Of a stretch of 64,000 nucleotides of DNA, positions 8,884-18,277 are shown in pieces (position 1 is the first letter of the stretch; every line of letters starts with the position of its first letter). This DNA is from Leptospira meyeri (GTDB lineage: Bacteria; Spirochaetota; Leptospiria; Leptospirales; Leptospiraceae), in the NCBI RefSeq assembly GCF_004368965.1, contig NZ_SORO01000001.1, forward strand, positions 1,892,001-1,956,000, in the 5' to 3' direction. Below the pieces are notes generated by a model. The model had not been told where the DNA came from. It searched no databases and saw only the letters and a program-made list of their open reading frames with translations. The translations under genes and the position numbers were made by a program.

Positions 8884-9369
8884 TGCGTAAAATCTCCAGT
8901 ATAACCAGACGATTTTTTTTTAAAGAATTTCGCCATGATTTAGGTTTTATTTTAAAGAATGGTCGCGGATCGTCAAAATGATTTCGCCATATTTGTTTTG
9001 ATTCTATACAACTAAGAATAATAAAACATACAGAGTTAACTACAAAGTATGAAATAAATATGCTTTTTGCCTGTTAAATTCACTGATAGTTGGAGCAAAG
9101 ACTTCCATAGCATTTTATGAAAAAAAGAGAACCAATACATCGAAAGCCATGTTTGGATTTTTTAAATTATTCTATCGACACCAACGAACTAAACTGATAA
9201 GCTTTAGGTTCTTTTCATTACAAATTTCCGACGATTTTTTCCTTACAAAACCATATGTTATGACAGACAGTAGTCAATTGAAAACTCTGTTATCTAACTT
9301 CAGAAATTCAACTCATTGACACCAAAAGACTCAACTTTTGAAATTGCAAATGACCAATCGGAGCCAACT
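8884..9369. other. Intergenic region between divergent chemoreceptor and globin genes
   Basis: These 486 bp hold no convincing gene. Short direct repeats are visible: TTAAAGAAT at about 8920 and 8952, and TTTCGCCAT at about 8928 and 8982, all within 110 bp of the chemoreceptor start. These could be binding sites for a regulator of that gene. The rest is AT-rich promoter-like DNA. The frame upstream of the globin opens with a TTG at 9316, but a better start lies at 9370. Confidence 0.4.
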
Positions 9370-9882
9370 ATGAGCGAAAACAATTTTCAAAAGAAAAACA
9401 TCCCAACCCTTTTCGAATGGGCAGGAGATATGGAAACCTTTGAAAGGTTATTTGGAAAATTTTATGGAAAAGTTCTCCAAGACGATTTATTAGGTGATGT
9501 GTTTAAAAATATGTCGCCAGACCATGTCCAACATGTAGCACATTTTGTTGCGGAAGTATTCGGTGGAGACAAATTGTATACTAACCTGGACAAGGGTAGC
9601 CATTCCCAAATGATTGGACACCACATTGGAAAAATGCTTTCAGAAGAGAAAAGACAACGATGGGTCCAACTATTATTACATACAGCTGATGAAGTAGGTT
9701 TAAAAAACGATCCAGAATTTCGCTCTGCCTTTGTAGGTTATATTGAATGGGGAACGCGCCTAGCGGTGATTAATTCTCAACTTACCGAAAATCCAATGGA
9801 TACTCATGAACCAATGCCTAAATGGGGTTGGGGAGAAACAGGAGGACCATATATCCCAAATGAAAACGATCTCAACAAATGA
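9370..9882 (+). CDS. Truncated haemoglobin, group II-like
   Basis: Starting at the ATG with an upstream CGGAG (MSENNFQKK) gives 170 residues; an upstream TTG at 9316 is possible but lacks a binding site. PTLFEWAGDMETFERLFGKF begins the B/E-helix region, FVAEVFGGDKLY follows, and HSQMIGHHIGKML with a downstream W carries the likely proximal histidine of the haem pocket. The C-terminal PMPKWGWGETGGPYIP tail is typical of a group II truncated-globin subfamily. Such proteins bind O2 or NO and are often linked to NO detoxification. This would suit the nitrous-oxide genes elsewhere in the window, but the genes are far apart. Confidence 0.85.
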   Translation: MSENNFQKKNIPTLFEWAGDMETFERLFGKFYGKVLQDDLLGDVFKNMSPDHVQHVAHFVAEVFGGDKLYTNLDKGSHSQMIGHHIGKMLSEEKRQRWVQLLLHTADEVGLKNDPEFRSAFVGYIEWGTRLAVINSQLTENPMDTHEPMPKWGWGETGGPYIPNENDLNK

Positions 9883-9943
9883 TAGATTGAAAAGAAAACA
9901 AGACAAGACAACTAACGATCATGAGGTGAAAGTATCTTTATAA

Positions 9944-10984
9944 TTAATATTTCAAAAAAACTTCATCCTTAATTTCTTCATTGTATTTAAGTTTCCAAAT
10001 GATTCCGTCGGCAATATAATGATGAAATGTCAATGTCATAGCAAGTATGACCCCCATTGGTACTGCTGTGCTTTTCAGAAAGGAATCAAGTGTAAATCCT
10101 AACTCAGGGAGAAGGTAATACACCGGTAAAGCAAAGGTCAGGGTTACCAAAAAATACGAAATTGTATTTTTTGCGCCCCTTTGTGAAATCCAGGACATCA
10201 CTCGCGACTTCGAATCAAGTCCAGATGCAAAACGATTTCGATTGTAGATCCATACAAAGGCAATGTATTGAACATTATGCCAGACGTTAACGAGTAACCA
10301 ACCAGAGCATATTTCCTCAATCAAAATATATCCGCCAAGAAATACCAGTAGATGTGAAATCATAAATAAACTATGACCAACCGCTAATTCTCCTCTGAAG
10401 TAAGCGGCAAAACGTGCATAAAACCAATACAACCAAAGGGAACAACTTATGAAACAGGCAACGATTACGATCATCTGTGAAATTGGCGGTAACCAGAATT
10501 CTTGGAAAAGAAATTCATCAGGACTTTGTGCACATCTATGAAGTAAGCCCCAGATTGGCACCGACCACAAAGTAACTTCGGATAAGAAAGGTGGATCCCA
10601 AACAAGTCCACCCGCCTGACGACGGTAAGCTTGAGCTAATCCCCAACTCTGCCGAACTGTGTGGAAAAATTGACCAAAAAAATAAATAACATAGATTCCT
10701 TTGAGACCAAAGGTTTGTCCCAAAGAAAAAAGACCTAATAAGACCAAAAGGGGTACAAAATAAATCAATGGCCGATACCGTTTGCGATCATCAGGATGAA
10801 CCAGAAGTTTGGTATATGTCGCCCAAAGATGTTCGTATCCAAAAAGCCAACTATGAACCGTTAGGATTGGTAAAAAGAGCAAGGGCCAAATGACTGTTAC
10901 ACTCGCCATTAGACTTGCAAGCAGTGCAACTCCTACAATGAAGAATAAATCAAAGTAGGAAACCTTCAGCCTATCAAAATCCAT
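9944..10984 (-). CDS. Polytopic membrane protein with conserved histidines, unknown function
   Basis: The 346-residue protein has roughly eight to nine membrane helices and an unusual number of histidines at helix edges: HSWLFGYEHLW near residue 43, FFGQFFHTVRQSWGLAQAYRR near 102, SLFMISHLLVFLGG near 205, NVWHNVQYIAFVWIYNRNRF near 233 and LTFHHYIADGIIWK near 320. Paired membrane histidines suggest a metal- or haem-binding enzyme of the membrane-desaturase/oxygenase type, but I recognise no family and the match is only by general appearance. It follows the small lipoprotein gene at 11015-11269 by 30 bp on the same strand, so the two are probably co-transcribed. Confidence 0.8.
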   Translation of the reverse strand: MDFDRLKVSYFDLFFIVGVALLASLMASVTVIWPLLFLPILTVHSWLFGYEHLWATYTKLLVHPDDRKRYRPLIYFVPLLVLLGLFSLGQTFGLKGIYVIYFFGQFFHTVRQSWGLAQAYRRQAGGLVWDPPFLSEVTLWSVPIWGLLHRCAQSPDEFLFQEFWLPPISQMIVIVACFISCSLWLYWFYARFAAYFRGELAVGHSLFMISHLLVFLGGYILIEEICSGWLLVNVWHNVQYIAFVWIYNRNRFASGLDSKSRVMSWISQRGAKNTISYFLVTLTFALPVYYLLPELGFTLDSFLKSTAVPMGVILAMTLTFHHYIADGIIWKLKYNEEIKDEVFLKY

Positions 10985-11014
10985 ATATCAATTTTTTTTC
11001 ATCTCTCAGATGAA

Positions 11015-11269
11015 CTAAGTCACAGCACCAGGAGGAAGTTTTTGTTTTGGAGGTTCCGTGCAGACATTTTTCTCACCGTCACTGGCGCAGGAATGGTGTT
11101 TCTGGCATTCATCCGAAGTTTTACACTCTTCGCCTACTTTCTTTTTCTTAGGATCAAAAGGCCAATGAGCCTCTTTTGCCATATCTGCCGGTACAGCCGT
11201 ATATACATTACATGTAACTAGCGCTAAAGTAGTTGTCAAAATTAAAATCAAAAATATTTTTTTCATCAC
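11015..11269 (-). CDS. Small cysteine-containing lipoprotein
   Basis: The 84-residue product starts with the signal MMKKIFLILILTTTLALVTC, where Cys-20 fits a spirochaetal lipobox. The mature part is short and carries four cysteines in GEECKTSDECQKHHSCASDG and NVC, a spacing reminiscent of small disulfide-stabilised EB-like or Dickkopf-like modules; two disulfides are likely in the periplasm or at the surface. It lies just upstream of the histidine-rich membrane protein in the same transcription unit. No function can be named. Confidence 0.75.
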   Translation of the reverse strand: MMKKIFLILILTTTLALVTCNVYTAVPADMAKEAHWPFDPKKKKVGEECKTSDECQKHHSCASDGEKNVCTEPPKQKLPPGAVT

Positions 11270-11351
11270 CTGCTCTCCAAATTTAAAGTTATAACTGTTT
11301 TTTACTTTTATGTAAAATTAGCAATATGATTTACATTGAAACAGAAAACCT

Positions 11352-12059
11352 TCATGGATTGTATAAATATTCGACTACATAATCATTAGCACCATATCTT
11401 GCATAATTCGATTTTCTTGCGAACTCTCTTTCTTGTGGATTGTTCCAACCAAGATTATTCCCGACAGGTGTGAAATAAACGTTTGTAATAAGAGATCTTT
11501 CGTTGACAAACAATCCGACACCTCCGGTTCCTGAAACGAAAAATTCGATTTGATCGTATCCAGTGGCTGTAAAAGGAAAATATATGAATTGACCATCGAT
11601 TTCGGTGTTATTAGCTCCATCTATGTAGAAGTCTAGAATGGCTTCGTATTTCTTGCCCGGAATCGTATGAAATTTAGGGATACCGTTTTCTATAGAAACA
11701 GGTGCCTTGGGGATTTGAGGCTGGCCAACTGCCAAATCAATCTCCTCTTCAATCATTTTTTCTCTCACTAAGACCAGCAATCCGCCTCCTTCTATGAACC
11801 CATCTCCAATCAGACGAATGGAATTGTGACCGTCAGATGTTATCGTATCATTGGAGAGATTGATAGGAGATAGCCCTATGTTGATTTCTCTTGCTGAAAC
11901 CAATCCTGTACGATTGAGAGTATTTTGTGATTGGATCAAACTAATACTTGTAAGCAAGGATTCAAAAATTTTTGCATTGTTTGAATGTTCCGGATTACAT
12001 TGAAACAAACTCGAAAGAATTAAAAAAATTCTAGTATACCGAAATACTTTTTGGTTCAT
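11352..12059 (-). CDS. Hypothetical lipoprotein
   Basis: The 235-residue product has a short signal ending in SLFQC, giving an N-terminally lipidated envelope protein. The mature protein is rich in beta-strand pattern (IRLIGDGFIEGGGLLVLV, YEAILDFYIDG, FIYFPFTATGYDQIEFFVSG) and has no other cysteine. I do not recognise the family. It is transcribed alone, convergent with nothing close and followed by the promoter region of the divergent frameshifted lipoprotein gene (12060-12339, in which I see no further feature). Confidence 0.7.
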   Translation of the reverse strand: MNQKVFRYTRIFLILSSLFQCNPEHSNNAKIFESLLTSISLIQSQNTLNRTGLVSAREINIGLSPINLSNDTITSDGHNSIRLIGDGFIEGGGLLVLVREKMIEEEIDLAVGQPQIPKAPVSIENGIPKFHTIPGKKYEAILDFYIDGANNTEIDGQFIYFPFTATGYDQIEFFVSGTGGVGLFVNERSLITNVYFTPVGNNLGWNNPQEREFARKSNYARYGANDYVVEYLYNP

Positions 12060-12339
12060 ATGTCTTAAGTTACCTTTGATTTGTTTTCAGTTAAAACAGA
12101 TTATTATATTATAATGAATCTTCCAAATCGTCGTCCTGGGACCGGATTTCGGAGTAAATCAATGACATTTTCTTAGCAAAAAATTATTTTGGGGACTTTG
12201 TGGCAGGTTTCCAAAGAAATTGTCATTATGCACCGCATTACAAAGATTTGATTGACAAAAGTGAAGCCACAAAAAACACCTAACTTTACGTTACGTGCTT
12301 AAGAATCCATAGATTTGAAACTTTATCAAGGGGAACACA

Positions 12340-13043
12340 ATGAACAAGCGAAGAAGCTTACTTTTTAAACTAGGGATCGGGGGGCTCCTCATTTCAGGAA
12401 TCGTCACGGCCTGTACAATGGCCAAAAAAGATGAAAATGGAAACGTAGGGATTCTTGCATTCCTTGCCGCAGCAACGTCGACAATAGGGCCCATTACACC
12501 GACTTTGAAGGCGGAAGGTGGCAATTTCCAGATTACACTTTCCTGGGATACAAACGCTGGTGCAGAATCGTATAATCTCTATCATTCGACAGCAACAGGC
12601 GTCACAATTCAGTCCGGAACGAAAATTGCCAACGTGACCTCACCTTAGGCCAGGCAAACGCAGTCTCACGTTCCTATATCCTCACAGCAGTCCGTGGCGG
12701 ACAGGAAGGACCGGCCTCAAACGTTCAGACAGCCATGGCGGGCCAGTGCGGTAACGGAGACATTCAAACATATGCAGGGGAAGCTTGTGATGACGGAAAC
12801 ACAACCGACGATAATAACGGATGTTCAACTACATGCAAACGAGTCGGCTTTTGTGGGGACAGTATCAGGCAGAACCTTTTTGAAGCATGTGACGTGGGCG
12901 GTGTCAATTCACCTGCGTGCGATTCAGACTGTACTGCACCAGTCTGTGGTGACGGAATTCGCAACGCTCCCAATGGCGAAGTTTGCGACGACGGAAACGT
13001 GGCTAACGGTGATGGCTGCAACAGCACTTGTTCTGGACCCTGA
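12340..13043 (+). pseudogene. Frameshifted lipoprotein: FN3-like domain plus Myxococcus-type disulfide repeats
   Basis: Two consecutive open frames form one broken gene. The first (12340-12648) has a lipoprotein signal ending GIVTAC and a fibronectin-III-like start (FQITLSWDTNAGAESYNLYH); it stops at a TAG. The other frame continues the domain (SRSYILTAVRGGQEGPASNV) and then carries three cysteine repeats of the pattern CGNGD...GEACDDGN...NGCSTTC ending at 13043, the Myxococcus disulfide-repeat type seen on surface proteins. One base is missing around 12636-12648: the total length is 704, one short of a multiple of three. This is a recent frameshift or a sequencing error; an ATG at 12735 could still express the repeat part without a signal. 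Confidence 0.8.
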
Positions 13044-13286
13044 ACTTTTAATCAGGTGGTTACATGGGTGACAGAAATTCAAATACAATGCAAAAAACTC
13101 AGGTACTATGAAAAAAGCGGAACTGCAAAGGATTCGGAAATATATCAGTTCCTAACAAATACATTGGATTCCGAATTCTAACCAGAGATCCACAATAAGG
13201 TTAGAATTTTTGGAATCAATCCCAAAACTTTTGCAGGTTTTTCCAAGACCCCAACTTAGGAAAATGTTACTCTTCATTTATTAAAA

Positions 13287-13772
13287 ATGAAAGAGCGAAA
13301 GATGAATGTGTTAGAATTATTATATCATAATGTACCAATGGATCTTTTTACATTAAAGGAAAACTGTTCTCTCGTTGAACAAGCCCAGAATTTGATCGAC
13401 CAATGCCATCCAGGTGCGACGAATATGAAAGTTATAAATCTCACATCGGAAATTTCAGAAGCTAATATTCCTTACTCTCAAAGTAACAGGGCCCTTCATG
13501 GATTTATGCATGGAGGTTGTTTCTTTAGCGTCGGCGATACGCTTACCTCGATCATGGCTTTCTTTCATGTGGAAAACGAAAGAGAAAGAACCTTTACGAT
13601 GGATGCTTCGATACGATACTTACGCCCCGTACGAACTGAAACTATTCGCGCTAAAGCAAGACTCGTTCAAAAGAACGGAAAACTTCTGGAATACGTCTGC
13701 GACTTTTTTAACGAAGAAAATAAAAGAACAGCACAAGCAAAATACAAATATGCAATCGCAGAACCCCGTTGA
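13287..13772 (+). CDS. PaaI-type hotdog-fold thioesterase
   Basis: The 161-residue product (or 156 from the ATG at 13302) carries the hotdog signature NRALHGFMHGGCFFSVGDTLT near residue 68, where HGG and the following D-T form the typical PaaI-family active-site region, followed by the central-strand pattern FTMDASIRYLRPVRTETIRAKARLV. Such enzymes hydrolyse acyl-CoA thioesters in the cytoplasm; the acyl chain cannot be predicted. An AraC-type regulator follows 73 bp downstream on the same strand and may control it. Confidence 0.85.
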   Translation: MKERKMNVLELLYHNVPMDLFTLKENCSLVEQAQNLIDQCHPGATNMKVINLTSEISEANIPYSQSNRALHGFMHGGCFFSVGDTLTSIMAFFHVENERERTFTMDASIRYLRPVRTETIRAKARLVQKNGKLLEYVCDFFNEENKRTAQAKYKYAIAEPR

Positions 13773-13845
13773 TTTTTTCTCCCGATTGACAGAATGAACT
13801 GAAGTTTTCGATTGTCTTTGGGAATCTTTCGTTTAACATGAGCAG

Positions 13846-14637
13846 ATGCAGAATGTAATCTGTGCGCTCCGAGGTGCTGTCTTGTTCGTCGGAAGATTGC
13901 CTTATCTTGCGTTTCATTCTACCATTACCTCTGCAACGGTTGTTGGGCTAGATACGGAAATCAAAAAACGTGTCAAAGGGAACAAACAGTGGATGAGTTC
14001 CCGATGTTTTGTTTTTGATGGAACATTGAGTCACGAGACAATTCTCAATGGATCGGTAGGAATTTTGTTTGCAGATCCTGGAAGTGAAATTGGAGATATC
14101 CTCACAAAAGAGGCAGGCCCTCAAAGACTTTCTGCAAATCCTACTTGGGCTCCAGAATTGATTGCAACTTGTTTTGAAATTCAGACAGCAAACCCAGATT
14201 TATATCCTGAAATTCTGAACCGTTCCTTTCCTTTTAACCGACTGGCACCTGCAAAAAAAATACAAGATGATGACCGTTTAATAAATGTTTTACGTAAACT
14301 GATAGAAAATCCAGAAGAAACTATCAATGTTGAAGGATTTGCTAGCGAAATCGGAATGTCTGAGTCATGGTTACAACACGAATTCAAAAATGTGGTTGGT
14401 CTTCCCATTCGAGCTTTCCGTAAGTGGTTTCGAATCAAAACTGCTGTGATCGCAATCAGAGATGGAGCCACCTTTGCGGATGCAGCCCTTAGTGCAGGCT
14501 TTTACGACCAAGCTCACTTCACGAATGCATTTCGGGAAATTTTTGGAATTTCCCCTTCCGCAGTTTTTCAAAAAGGAAAATCCATTCGTTGGTACATTCA
14601 AAACGAAGAGATCGAAAAGATACTAAGAGTTCCTTAA
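13846..14637 (+). CDS. AraC-family transcriptional regulator
   Basis: The 263-residue protein has an N-terminal part without a recognised domain and a C-terminal AraC DNA-binding region: VEGFASEIGMSESWLQHEF is the first helix-turn-helix near residue 165 and FADAALSAGFYDQAHFTNAF the second near 205, ending IFGISPSAVFQKGK. The second motif (GFYDQAHF-x-x-x-F-x-x-x-FG-x-SP) is the family signature. It lies just downstream of the thioesterase gene in the same direction. Its ligand and targets are unknown. Confidence 0.9.
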   Translation: MQNVICALRGAVLFVGRLPYLAFHSTITSATVVGLDTEIKKRVKGNKQWMSSRCFVFDGTLSHETILNGSVGILFADPGSEIGDILTKEAGPQRLSANPTWAPELIATCFEIQTANPDLYPEILNRSFPFNRLAPAKKIQDDDRLINVLRKLIENPEETINVEGFASEIGMSESWLQHEFKNVVGLPIRAFRKWFRIKTAVIAIRDGATFADAALSAGFYDQAHFTNAFREIFGISPSAVFQKGKSIRWYIQNEEIEKILRVP

Positions 14638-15108
14638 AATTTAGAGATGCCATATCAGTGATTCCTACGATCCAAATGATCCTGGTTGATATATGCAATG
14701 CAAATAGCCATTTCGATTGAGAGGAAGAAGGGAAGGAAGATGGGAGGGAGCTATACGAAAAGCCAATAGCCGCTTGATTATGCGAGCTAAACGAAATACA
14801 AATATCAACTGATTTTCGGGTTTTAATTGCAATGCAATAATCCTCAGAAATATTTTGGATTGAAGTTATACGTAATACGGGTAATCGACAATGTGATTTG
14901 GAAATAGTCGGATTGGTTAGCGCATAGCGTATATAACGAAAGTTATTGACCGCAAATATTCGGTTCTTACTAAGCGAAGGGTATTCGATCCGGCAAACAA
15001 GGGATTGAAACATCTTTTTTCATAAAACATTTGTTATGATATTTATCTAAAAAATAATCAAATTTACTTGTATTTTAAAATATAATAAATCAATTGTATA
15101 ACTTAATT
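14638..15108. repeat. Intergenic tract of degenerate short repeats
   Basis: No gene is convincing here. From about 14750 to 14970 several degenerate units share the pattern TATACGnAAnnC...AATA..CGC: for example CTATACGAAAAGCCAATAGC (14751), CTAAACGAAATACAAATATC (14787), TTATACGTAATACGGGTAAT (14867) and GTATATAACGAAAGTTATTG (14929). TAACGAAAGTTA in the last one is a small hairpin. The same motif occurs with a longer hairpin near 2361-2450. A long minus-strand frame through this region (14519-15013) overlaps the AraC gene and has no recognisable content. Confidence 0.5.
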
Positions 15109-15630
15109 ATGAAAAAACTTACGTTTATTTTTTTCTGCTTGTTAGTTGGTTGCTCAACGTTAGAAGAAAGGGCTGCAAAAGCGAAAGTTTCCGGCAAAAA
15201 TGAATTCGTTTCATTTAAAACATTAGAGATTGAGCGAACTGCCGGGTACGCAATTTCGGGCCGAGGTTATTATCCAAAAGATAATTCTATTGATGTCGTA
15301 AACGTTGAACTTGAAATAAAAAATATATCCACATCTCCATTAGAAATCTCTTTACAACCAGTAATCCCAATACAAGGGCAGGAAGTACATAGAATCGTTC
15401 GTGTTTATTGGGGAGGGAATTTCTTTGAAACATTGGCACACACAACAGATAGTAGATATGACATTGAAGCAGCATATGTCAAAAATGAAACTTTAGACCA
15501 AGGCTATACCATGTTTAGAGTTTTTTCTTTCATTTATCCAAAAGGTAAACTTCCAAACCAACTTATTTTCCGAGTCCGAAAAGACGGTGATCCAAATTTC
15601 GAAGAAATTCCAGTGATGATTGAAAATTGA
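15109..15630 (+). CDS. Hypothetical lipoprotein
   Basis: I choose the ATG of MKKLTFIFFCLLVGC (173 residues); a TTG five codons upstream (15094) is less likely. The signal ends with LVGC, a lipobox. The mature region has a beta-sandwich pattern (VVNVELEIKNISTSPLEISL, YTMFRVFSFIYPKGKLPNQL) that recalls DUF4352-type extracellular immunoglobulin-like domains, but this is only a resemblance. It is convergent with the next gene, with only 5 bp between the stop codons. Confidence 0.65.
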   Translation: MKKLTFIFFCLLVGCSTLEERAAKAKVSGKNEFVSFKTLEIERTAGYAISGRGYYPKDNSIDVVNVELEIKNISTSPLEISLQPVIPIQGQEVHRIVRVYWGGNFFETLAHTTDSRYDIEAAYVKNETLDQGYTMFRVFSFIYPKGKLPNQLIFRVRKDGDPNFEEIPVMIEN

Positions 15631-15635
15631 AAAAA

Positions 15636-16550
15636 CTAATTCATTTGAAATTTGGTCCTATTAAGGGCTGGACAGATTTGATTTCCAGAATTCTCCAAGT
15701 TCGTAGGAGAAAACTTGTGTAAATCTGGATTTACTTTCGATTGAAATAATTGCAAAACTGTTTTACCTTTGATTTGGTCAAAATCTGTACAAAGAACGGT
15801 TAATGCATTAGGAACAATTTCGAAATCAATCGTTTCGTTAACCTTTCCTTCAAAAGTTGTGCTACGGCTACCAACATTCTCTGTATATCTGAAGAATGCT
15901 TTTACTCTATATTTTCCAGGTGTCAAAAAACCGATTCGTTTATCTAATTCAGAATATCTATTTTTTTCAGATTGGGAAACAGACAAAATTCCATTAAACT
16001 GATTTGCTGATGAATCGATTCGATTATCTAATTCAATATATTCATCTTTATCGTACCGTGCGATTGAGAAAATTTTTGTATACTGATTTGTCACCAAGTA
16101 CCCATTCGCATGCTTCAAATTTCCTCGCTTTTCTTCATAAGAAATATACGATTTACTCATTTCATTTTCAGTAAAATTGGAGTTTTTTTGCAGAATAAAA
16201 TAATTTTTTTCCGCTCCGTAATGATAAAGTGCATCATTATAATAATCAACAAGAAGTCCAACAGGATAAAATATTAAGAAGATCCAGTTTAAATGAACAG
16301 CTGAATTAAACTGATATCGTAATTCCACTTCCTCCGGTTTAAATCCTGTTTTCACCGCACGAATTTTTATCGTTTTATTAGGAACTTCCGGAATTGGGAC
16401 TTCTAAAATTGTCTCACTTACTTTTTCACCATCAACATAAAAGCTTGTATCAATTTCATTGGAAGAAAAATAATAGTTTTTAGGTGTGTAACCCTTTACG
16501 AGTGTAGCACAATTCATTATCAGGAATACAAGGAATATACTTTTATTCAT
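15636..16550 (-). CDS. Lipoprotein with PEGA-like domain
   Basis: The start is placed at MNKSIFLVFLIMNC (304 residues); the frame begins three codons earlier at MHI. The lipobox is LIMNC. Residues about 35-80 (SFYVDGEKVSETILEVPIPE, then KTIKIRAVKTGFKPEEVEL) look like a PEGA domain, a small beta fold in surface proteins. A single hydrophobic stretch (HLNWIFLIFYPVGLLVDYY) follows. A repeated segment appears later: DKDEYIELDNRI and EKNRYSELDKRI, about 35 residues apart, with SANQFNGILSVS between them. The function is unknown. Confidence 0.65.
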   Translation of the reverse strand: MNKSIFLVFLIMNCATLVKGYTPKNYYFSSNEIDTSFYVDGEKVSETILEVPIPEVPNKTIKIRAVKTGFKPEEVELRYQFNSAVHLNWIFLIFYPVGLLVDYYNDALYHYGAEKNYFILQKNSNFTENEMSKSYISYEEKRGNLKHANGYLVTNQYTKIFSIARYDKDEYIELDNRIDSSANQFNGILSVSQSEKNRYSELDKRIGFLTPGKYRVKAFFRYTENVGSRSTTFEGKVNETIDFEIVPNALTVLCTDFDQIKGKTVLQLFQSKVNPDLHKFSPTNLENSGNQICPALNRTKFQMN

Positions 16551-16605
16551 AATATGCAAAAATTAGCATATAACAAATAAAAAACAATTAAAATAACTTT
16601 CTACA

Positions 16606-17031
16606 ATGATCTTCATCACCGCCACCTCAGCCCTACTCCTCTTATCCATCTCGACCATTCATATTTATTGGGGTTTCGGAGGGCTTTGGCCGGGAAAAAC
16701 CAAACAAGAATTAATTGATTTAGTTTTTGGAAAAGGGGACCAGTTCCCATCTCGTTTCATGTGTTTGATTGTCGCATTTTTTTTAGCTTTGTTTGGAATG
16801 TTACCAATTGTATGGATATTGAGAATTGACCTTGCATTAAACAGTGAAGTGATAAATGGATTAAAACTTCTCATGGCTACAGTCTCAGCGATATTTTTCT
16901 TAAGAAGTGCTTTAGGTTATTTCCCATTCATCACGAAACATTGGAAACCAATATTTGTGTATTATACAAAACGGATCTACAACCCACTTTGTTTTATCAT
17001 TGGATTGGTTTTTCTAATTCAGATCTTATAA
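16606..17031 (+). CDS. DUF3995 membrane protein
   Basis: The 141-residue protein has four predicted membrane helices. The first contains the family motif [13 protein letters not shown] near residue 18, followed by the helices [37 protein letters not shown] and [16 protein letters not shown]; the C-terminal YNPLC is also typical of DUF3995. No activity is known for the family. It is transcribed towards a dihydrofolate-reductase-like gene, 163 bp away. Confidence 0.8.
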   Translation: MIFITATSALLLLSISTIHIYWGFGGLWPGKTKQELIDLVFGKGDQFPSRFMCLIVAFFLALFGMLPIVWILRIDLALNSEVINGLKLLMATVSAIFFLRSALGYFPFITKHWKPIFVYYTKRIYNPLCFIIGLVFLIQIL

Positions 17032-17194
17032 ATTTTCACCAAATCGATCTAAAAAACAAAAACAGTGTTCTTTCAATCTTTCTGTGGACCATGTTGGTTC
17101 AAAATCAAAGGTGAAACTTAAAATTTGTCAAAGTGACAGAATAATTGATCAAAATATTCTTTCACATCTAACCAATCTCTTTATAAAAAGGCAA

Positions 17195-17752
17195 ATGAGA
17201 AAAGTTGTATTTGCAATCAATGCCTCTGCAGATGGATTCTATGGCCATAAGGATATGGTGGCCGATAATGATTTACACCAATACTTCACCAATATACTAA
17301 AAGATGCAGATCAAATTCTGTATGGAAGAACCACTTACCAACTTATGGTTCCTTTTTGGCCGGAAGTTGCAAAAAATAAGTCCATGTCACAAACCAGTAA
17401 TGAATTTGCACACACTTTCACTTCACTCGAAAAAATTCTATTCACAAAAACTTTAAAACAAGTAGAGGACTCCAAGACTAGAATCGCAAAAGGACCGTTA
17501 GTGGATGAAATCATTGTATTAAAGGAGAAGCCAGGCAAGGATATCTGTATTGGTAGTCTGAGCCTTGCCTCCCAACTTTCAGAAGCAAAACTCATTGATG
17601 AATATCGATTTGTGATACATCCTGTGATCGTTGGTAAAGGACCACGTTTATTCGAAACGCTCAGTTTAAACAAAGGGATTCAATTGGATTTTTTAGGTTC
17701 ACAAACGTTCCCCTCTGGAGCCACCGCACTTCACTATCAAAAACAAAGGTAA
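17195..17752 (+). CDS. Dihydrofolate reductase-family protein (RibD C-terminal-like)
   Basis: I place the start at [18 protein letters not shown] (185 residues), after a weak AAGG, because the family always begins with this strand; the frame stays open back to 17084. Motifs are [20 protein letters not shown] near residue 36, [20 protein letters not shown] near 110 and the end region [18 protein letters not shown]. This is the RibD-C/DHFR-like NADPH-binding fold of uncharacterised stand-alone reductases, different from FolA. It is followed 5 bp later by a DUF2200 gene, with which it is surely co-transcribed. Confidence 0.85.
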   Translation: MRKVVFAINASADGFYGHKDMVADNDLHQYFTNILKDADQILYGRTTYQLMVPFWPEVAKNKSMSQTSNEFAHTFTSLEKILFTKTLKQVEDSKTRIAKGPLVDEIIVLKEKPGKDICIGSLSLASQLSEAKLIDEYRFVIHPVIVGKGPRLFETLSLNKGIQLDFLGSQTFPSGATALHYQKQR

Positions 17753-17757
17753 ATAAA

Positions 17758-18123
17758 ATGGAACCATCAGACAAACATAATGAAAAAATGGCACAAATGA
17801 CCTTCGCATCTGTTTATCCAATGTATCTAACAAAGGTAGAAAAAAAAGGAAGAACGAAAAAAGAATTAGATCAGGTAATTGAATGGTTAACTTCTTTTGA
17901 TACAAAGAAGATAAAAGAACTAGCCGATGAGAAAGTAACCTTCCAAACCTTCTTTGAAAAAGCAAATTTAAACAAAAATGCTCACCTAATCAAGGGGATG
18001 ATTTGTGGTTACCGTGTGGAAGAAATCCAAAACCCCTTAACTCAAAAAGTAAGATATTTGGACAAACTGGTCGATGAGTTAGCGAAAGGTAAATCAATGG
18101 AAAAAATTTTAAGAAACCCTTAA
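17758..18123 (+). CDS. DUF2200 family protein
   Basis: The 121-residue protein is full length for DUF2200, with MTFASVYPMYLTKVEKKGR near residue 14, DQVIEWLTSFD near 39 and the family ending MICGYRVEEIQNP, VRYLDKLVDELAKGKSMEKI. The fold is small and cytoplasmic; its function is not established. It starts 5 bp after the DHFR-like gene, forming a two-gene unit. Confidence 0.88.
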   Translation: MEPSDKHNEKMAQMTFASVYPMYLTKVEKKGRTKKELDQVIEWLTSFDTKKIKELADEKVTFQTFFEKANLNKNAHLIKGMICGYRVEEIQNPLTQKVRYLDKLVDELAKGKSMEKILRNP

Positions 18124-18277
18124 TACAGGGACTAAAATTAAAGAGATTTTTTTATTTCAAGATAAGAAAACACAATAGTAACCAAAGATTAATAATTTAA
18201 TTCTTGTCATCTGACAATTGACCATTAAATTTCTGTTCAACAAAAATCCTGCCAATTTTATAGAAATGGTATACTTT

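Noticed and set aside
14750..14970. CRISPR-like array
   Set aside because: Units are degenerate, irregularly spaced and contain no constant spacer length; no cas genes nearby.
14519..15013. 164-codon minus-strand frame through the short-repeat tract
   Set aside because: It overlaps the end of the AraC gene on the opposite strand and passes through degenerate repeats; no recognisable protein content.
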